Shown: positions 7,014 to 9,574 of the stretch, piece by piece
How the letters are laid out: each line of letters begins with the position of its first letter
Numbering within the stretch: the stretch's first letter is position 1
From: an uncultured Gemmatimonadota bacterium
GTDB lineage: Bacteria; Gemmatimonadota; Gemmatimonadetes; Gemmatimonadales; Gemmatimonadaceae
Reading direction: 5' to 3'
Assembly (NCBI GenBank): GCA_946479015.1
Contig: CAMLEQ010000124.1
Span: forward strand, 1-9,574
DNA length: 9,574 nt
The notes under the pieces: model-generated
The model's database searches: none
Told to the model about the DNA's origin: nothing
Seen by the model: the letters and a program-made list of their open reading frames with translations, nothing else
Made by a program: the position numbers and the translations under genes

Positions 7014-7967
7014 TCAGAGCCGCCTGAGCCGCACGCGGCGCACGGCGTGGTCGGCACCCTTCTCGAGGATCAGGTCCGCCCGCTCGCGCGTGGGGAGGAT
7101 GTTCCGGAGCAGGTTCACCTCGTTGATGTCGCGCCAGATCCCGAGCGCCACCTCGCGCGCCTCCCGCTCGGACAGCGCCGCGTAACGGTGGAAGTACGAT
7201 GCCGGATCGCGGAACACCGCGTCGCGCAGCCGCAGGAAGCGCTCGACGTACCACGCGCGCAGGTGCTCCACCTCCGCATCCACGTAGATGGAGAAGTCGA
7301 AGAAGTCGGAGACGAACACGGGGCTGCCAGCCCCGGTCTGGAGCACGTTGAGCCCCTCGACGATCAGCACGTCGGGGTGGGTGACCACCTGCCACTCGCC
7401 GGGGACGATGTCGTAGGCGAGGTGCGAGTACACCGGCGCCCGCGCGCTCGGGCTCCCGGACTTCACCTCGGCGAGGAAGCGGAGCAGGCTCCGCACATCG
7501 TAGCTCTCTGGAAATCCCTTGCGGCGCATGAGCCCTCGCGCCACGAGCTCGGCGTTCGGGTGGAGGAAGCCGTCGGTGCTCACCAGCTCCACCCGCCACG
7601 CGGAGGTGGACACCCGCGCGAGCAACGCGCGGAGCACGCGGGCGGTGGTGCTCTTCCCCACGGCCACGCTCCCGGCGATGCCGACCACGTACGGCACGCT
7701 CGCCACCGGCGCGCCGAGGAAGGTGGCGGCCGTACGGTGAAGCCGCCGGCGCGCGGCCACGTGGAGGTCGAGCAGGCGCGCGAGCGGCAGGTAGACCTCC
7801 GTCACCTCCACGAGCGACACCGTCTCCGTGAGCCCGCTCAATTCGGCCAGCTCCGGCTCGGAGAGCGCGACGGGTACCGCGCCCCGGAGCGCCGCCCAGC
7901 TCTCGCGGGGGAAGCTCAGGTACGGTGAAGGGAGGGGGAGGGTCTCCAGCTGCGGGTCGGTCGTCAT
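7014..7967 (-). CDS. coaA: Type I pantothenate kinase
   Basis: This enzyme phosphorylates pantothenate with ATP, the first and usually rate-controlling step of coenzyme A synthesis, in the cytoplasm. The 317-residue length matches the E. coli enzyme (316). The match runs over the whole protein: the Walker A loop GSVAVGKST (99-107, with K105), STDGF with the expected catalytic Asp at 132, KGFPESYD (150-157), [10 protein letters not shown] (177-186), VEGLNVLQ (203-210), [12 protein letters not shown] (220-231), and the C-terminal [14 protein letters not shown]110 aligns with E. coli Arg106, which is known to matter for feedback inhibition by CoA, so that control is probably retained. The ATG at 7967 has no clear Shine-Dalgarno. 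It is upstream of padR on the same strand, but a separate promoter in the 67-nt gap makes a shared operon unnecessary. Confidence 0.97.
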   Translation of the reverse strand: MTTDPQLETLPLPSPYLSFPRESWAALRGAVPVALSEPELAELSGLTETVSLVEVTEVYLPLARLLDLHVAARRRLHRTAATFLGAPVASVPYVVGIAGSVAVGKSTTARVLRALLARVSTSAWRVELVSTDGFLHPNAELVARGLMRRKGFPESYDVRSLLRFLAEVKSGSPSARAPVYSHLAYDIVPGEWQVVTHPDVLIVEGLNVLQTGAGSPVFVSDFFDFSIYVDAEVEHLRAWYVERFLRLRDAVFRDPASYFHRYAALSEREAREVALGIWRDINEVNLLRNILPTRERADLILEKGADHAVRRVRLRRL

Positions 7968-8031
7968 GAGATCGAAAGATGGTGCGTGACGAGGGGTTGT
8001 CAGCTCTCGCCGACGGCAATTAGTTTACCGC

Positions 8032-8059
8032 ATAATACGATAAACAATGCTAATGTCCG
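8032..8059 (-). promoter_or_regulatory. Possible coaA promoter
   Basis: On the minus strand, CGGACA (8059-8054; four of six matches to the -35 consensus) and TATTAT (8037-8032; five of six to the -10) are 16 nt apart. This would give a leader of about 55-60 nt before the coaA ATG. It is the best candidate in an AT-richer stretch, not a certain one. Confidence 0.35.
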
Positions 8060-8129
8060 CATAAGAGGCGTTTCTCTGTCCCGGCTTCTACTGGCCGTCT
8101 CCCTGACTCAGGAATACTTTATCCTGCCA

Positions 8130-8138
8130 TGCGATAAT
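8130..8138 (+). promoter_or_regulatory. Possible extended -10 promoter for the AAA+ gene
   Basis: TGC followed by GATAAT fits an extended -10 element about 40 nt before the ATG at 8178. No good -35 lies at normal spacing, which extended -10 promoters can tolerate. The predicted leader of about 33 nt has no Shine-Dalgarno. Confidence 0.35.
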
Positions 8139-8177
8139 CTAGAGCAACCTCCGCATAGCCACCCAGCCCTCCCATCC

Positions 8178-9374
8178 ATGGATCCCACGATCAATCCTTT
8201 CGCCCCCGGAGCCGGTACCAGGCCCCCCGAGCTGGCGGGGCGCGACGAGATTCTCGTCGCCGCCCGCAACGCGCTCGCACGCGTGAAGCTGGGGCGTCCG
8301 GCGAAGAGCCAGATGCTCCTGGGGCTCCGCGGGGTGGGAAAGACGGTGCTCCTCAACGAGATCGGCCGGATGGGGGAGGCCGAGGGGTATCGTGTGATCG
8401 AGCTCGAGGCGCCGGAGGGGCGGCGACTGGCCGAGATGCTCGTCCCACCGCTCCGGTCCGTGCTCAACCGCCTGAGCACCGCCGAGAAGGCGAAAACCAT
8501 CGCGACGAAGGCGCTGCGCGGACTGCAGAGCTTCGCCAGCACCTTCAGGGTGAAGGTCGGCGACGTGCAGGTGGGCATGGTCGAGCCCGGCGTGGCGGAC
8601 TCCGGCCACCTCGAGACGGACCTCCCCGAGCTCCTCCTCCTCGTGGCCGCGGCGGCGCGGGCCGCCGAGACGCCGGTCGCGCTGCTCATCGACGAGGTGC
8701 AGTACCTCTCGGAGGAGGACCTGCGGGCGCTCATCGTCTCGGCGCACAAGATCGCCCAGCGTGGGCTGCCGTTCATCGTGTTCGGTGCCGGCCTCCCGCA
8801 GCTCGCCGCGCTCACCGGCGAGGCGAAGTCCTACTCCGAGCGGCTCTTCGACTTCATCACCGTCGGCCGTCTCGATGCGGCGGCCTCCGAGCGCGCCATC
8901 CGCGAGCCGATCCGGGCCGAGGGAGCGGACATCGAGCCCGCCGCCCTCACCGCCATCGTCGAGCGCACGCGCGGGTACCCCTACTTTCTCCAGGTCTGGG
9001 GGAAGCACGCGTGGGACACCGCGCCGGCATCGCCGATCACGGAGAGCGACGTCGCGCGCGCGACCCGGGAGGCCGGCGCGGCGCTCGACGAGAGCTTCTT
9101 CCGCGTGCGACTGGACCGGCTCACCCGACGAGAGAAGGACTACGTGCGCGCCATGGCGGAGCTGGGACCGGGGCCGCACCGCTCCGGCGACATCGCCGCC
9201 AAGCTGGGCGTGCCCGTCACCACCGTCGCGCCGCTCCGGAGCCGGCTGATCGACAAGGGGATGATCTACAGCGGCCAGTACGGCGAGACCGACTTCACGG
9301 TGCCGATGTTCGACGAGTTCATGCGGCGCGCGATCCCCGTGTGGACGCCGGCGGCGCACGAGCGGAGCGAGTAG
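8178..9374 (+). CDS. AAA+ ATPase with C-terminal winged helix (ORC1/Cdc6-like, AAA_16-type)
   Basis: The protein has 398 residues from the ATG at 8178. The frame is open further upstream (GTG 7986), but that extension crosses AT-rich promoter-like DNA and looks non-coding. A short lead ending ELAGRDEIL (18-26) is followed by Walker A GLRGVGKT (49-56), a helical and strand insert (about 95-145), Walker B ALLIDEVQYL (168-177, D172/E173), a sensor-1-like FIVFGAGLP strand (199-207), a lid with RGYPYFLQVWG (265-275), and a winged helix at about 312-385 (LTRREKDYVRAM, then SGDIAAKLGV). The architecture is that of ORC/Cdc6- or STAND-like ATP-binding proteins common in bacteria, usually annotated only as ATP-binding protein. 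DNA binding through the winged helix is plausible. No toxin, effector or nuclease domain is fused, and no partner gene is evident. It is transcribed divergently from coaA. Confidence 0.85.
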   Translation: MDPTINPFAPGAGTRPPELAGRDEILVAARNALARVKLGRPAKSQMLLGLRGVGKTVLLNEIGRMGEAEGYRVIELEAPEGRRLAEMLVPPLRSVLNRLSTAEKAKTIATKALRGLQSFASTFRVKVGDVQVGMVEPGVADSGHLETDLPELLLLVAAAARAAETPVALLIDEVQYLSEEDLRALIVSAHKIAQRGLPFIVFGAGLPQLAALTGEAKSYSERLFDFITVGRLDAAASERAIREPIRAEGADIEPAALTAIVERTRGYPYFLQVWGKHAWDTAPASPITESDVARATREAGAALDESFFRVRLDRLTRREKDYVRAMAELGPGPHRSGDIAAKLGVPVTTVAPLRSRLIDKGMIYSGQYGETDFTVPMFDEFMRRAIPVWTPAAHERSE

Positions 9375-9382
9375 CCCTCGGC

Positions 9383-9406
9383 GCGCGGTCGCTCGCGCGG
9401 TCGCTC
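9383..9406. repeat. Tandem 12-bp direct repeat
   Basis: GCGCGGTCGCTC occurs twice back to back (9383-9394 and 9395-9406). A degenerate third copy (9407-9418, about nine of twelve matching) runs into the stop codon of the right-edge permease. The repeat fills most of the short gap between the convergent AAA+ and permease genes. It may be replication slippage in GC-rich DNA. Confidence 0.75.
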
Positions 9407-9408
9407 GC

Positions 9409-9574
9409 TCAGTCGCTGCGCAGCGCGTCGAGCGGCGGCACGCGCGACGCGCGCAGCGCGGGGATCCACCCGGCCACCGCGGCGCTCAGCGCGAGCACCA
9501 CCACGGCGATCGCGATCGAGGGTGGATCGATGGTCGGGACGTCGAAGAGCTGGCCGCGCAGCAGCCGCGTGGCG
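9409..9574 (-). CDS. C-terminus of a second ADOP/MacB-like permease (5' partial)
   Basis: Reading the minus strand back from the TGA at 9411-9409 gives about 54 residues that continue past the window edge. A cytoplasmic/periplasmic stretch containing GQLFDVPTIDP is followed by a hydrophobic segment rich in Ile, Ala and Val, then GWIPALRASRVPPLDALRSD and the stop. The pattern LFDVxxxDP, final TM, PAxRASRVxPLxALR is the standard ending of MacB/FtsX permeases and parallels the end of the permease at 3985-6567 (RVDPSTALRAE). It converges on the AAA+ gene with a 34-nt gap. The start and the rest of the protein lie outside, so whether it has the full duplicated ADOP form, or its own PadR gene, cannot be seen. 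Confidence 0.85.
   Translation of the reverse strand, partial: ATRLLRGQLFDVPTIDPPSIAIAVVVLALSAAVAGWIPALRASRVPPLDALRSD

Noticed and set aside
7986..8177. N-terminal extension of the AAA+ protein from GTG 7986
   Set aside because: It crosses AT-rich intergenic DNA containing the divergent promoters. The family-like sequence begins just after ATG 8178.
1..9574. CRISPR array, tRNA/rRNA genes, IS elements or integrase
   Set aside because: I found no regularly spaced repeats, no cloverleaf or rRNA signature, and no transposase or recombinase motifs on either strand.

Overview
The window is GC-rich bacterial DNA with dense coding on both strands. A PadR regulator lies directly upstream of an ATPase-less MacB/FtsX permease of the ADOP type, and a second such permease begins at the right edge. 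Large sets of PadR/ADOP pairs are typical of Gemmatimonadota and Acidobacteriota, so I favour a Gemmatimonadota-like host. This is inferred from gene content only.

Layout. (1) 1-1530, plus strand: the C-terminal part of a NorD/CbbO-type VWA-domain protein, cut at its 5' end by the window edge. (2) About 1531-3984: a patch of visibly lower GC. It holds a GTG-started unknown protein with features reminiscent of polymorphic-toxin immunity proteins, an in-frame continuation separated from it only by a TAG codon, a putative exported six-cysteine protein, and about 310 bp with no convincing gene. (3) 3985-6946, minus strand: padR-like regulator followed 16 nt later by an 860-residue ADOP permease, driven by a strong-looking promoter set inside a 10-bp inverted repeat and probably giving a leaderless mRNA. 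(4) 7014-7967, minus strand: coaA, type I pantothenate kinase, which is housekeeping. (5) 7968-8177: an AT-richer divergent promoter region. (6) 8178-9374, plus strand: an AAA+ ATPase with a C-terminal winged helix. (7) 9409-9574, minus strand: the C-terminus of another ADOP-like permease, cut by the window edge.

Working together: the PadR protein probably represses its own operon and so controls the permease. CoaA and the AAA+ protein share a divergent intergenic region but have no evident functional link. The VWA protein would normally act with a MoxR-type AAA+ partner (NorQ/CbbQ), which is not in this window.

I do not see a clearly new multi-gene system. The points most worth checking are the in-frame amber junction at 2394-2396, the promoter and operator architecture at 6947-6989, and the immunity-like gene with no visible toxin.
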